Origin: Gammaproteobacteria bacterium
GTDB lineage: Bacteria; Pseudomonadota; Gammaproteobacteria; UBA6429; Thiohalophilaceae
Reading direction: 5' to 3'
DNA: 23,563 nt
NCBI GenBank assembly: GCA_003233255.1
Contig: QILH01000270.1
Span: 1-23,563 of the forward strand
Part shown: one piece after another, positions 23,525 through 23,563 of the stretch
Position numbering within the stretch: position 1 is the stretch's first letter
How the letters are laid out: each line of letters begins with the position of its first letter
Notes under the pieces: generated by a model
Told to the model about the DNA's origin: nothing
What the model saw: only the letters and a program-made list of their open reading frames with translations
Database searches by the model: none
Made by a program: the position numbers and the translations under genes

Positions 23525-23563
23525 GTAGCCACATAAGGGCACCAAAGCCATCGGCATGACCTC
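23525..23563 (-). mobile_element. Second IS982-family fragment, cut by window end
   Basis: Thirty-nine bases match the transposase of the first copy (21083-21124), with one 3-base deletion and one substitution (GGCATGACC for GGCGTGACC). Orientation is the same. Sequence left of 23525 does not match the element, so the C-terminal half of this transposase is missing. The rest continues beyond the window. Confidence 0.8.

Overview
The window reads as chromosomal DNA of a gammaproteobacterium of moderate to low GC, probably with sulfur-related metabolism. This rests on the genes: a TusE/DsrC-type sulfur-relay protein, a SoxY/SoxZ carrier pair, the selD-mnmH selenium pair, a SelO AMP-transferase and an OmpA-type lipoprotein. 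The exact lineage cannot be fixed from this sequence. No rRNA, tRNA or CRISPR array was seen.

Layout. 1-2.3 kb: a soluble PDC/Cache-type sensor protein, then two small unknown genes (1487-2104) flanked by similar short direct repeats. 2.3-5.0 kb: an MFS transporter and a class I glutamine amidotransferase on the minus strand, separated by a large palindrome, followed by a DUF6164-like protein on the plus strand. 5.2-8.1 kb: an accessory-looking minus-strand stretch. It holds an alpha/beta hydrolase lacking its 5' end, a two-gene operon for secreted proteins (one with Ig-like domains and a 22-residue tandem repeat), and a tiny secreted ORF interrupted by an in-frame TGA. 8.1-11.5 kb (plus strand): an orphan terminator that may mark a small RNA, tusE/dsrC-like, selO, and a DNA/RNA non-specific endonuclease. 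12.0-14.2 kb (minus): the selD-mnmH operon. 14.5-18.3 kb: a small secreted protein, a cyclic-nucleotide-binding-domain protein, an OmpA-family lipoprotein with a DUF4398-like N-terminus, and a DUF5362-like membrane protein ending in a clear terminator. 18.5-20.4 kb (plus): soxY-like, soxZ-like and an unknown gene whose product carries an HExxxH motif, packed as an operon. 20.4-23.6 kb: a decayed IS982-family element, a large membrane-anchored repeat protein, and the edge of a second, truncated IS982 copy in the same orientation.

How genes work together. SelD makes selenophosphate, which MnmH uses to convert 2-thiouridine to 2-selenouridine in tRNA. TusE-type proteins act in the sulfur relay that makes the 2-thiouridine, so these loci touch one tRNA-modification pathway, although the tusE-like gene could instead serve sulfur oxidation. 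The SoxYZ pair has no soxA, soxX, soxB or soxCD beside it, its SoxY carrier tip is altered (GCGGG rather than GGCGG), and its SoxZ has a C-terminal extension. Together with the downstream HExxxH protein this is the most unusual unit here. Starts moved from the longest possible ORF are explained in the entries.
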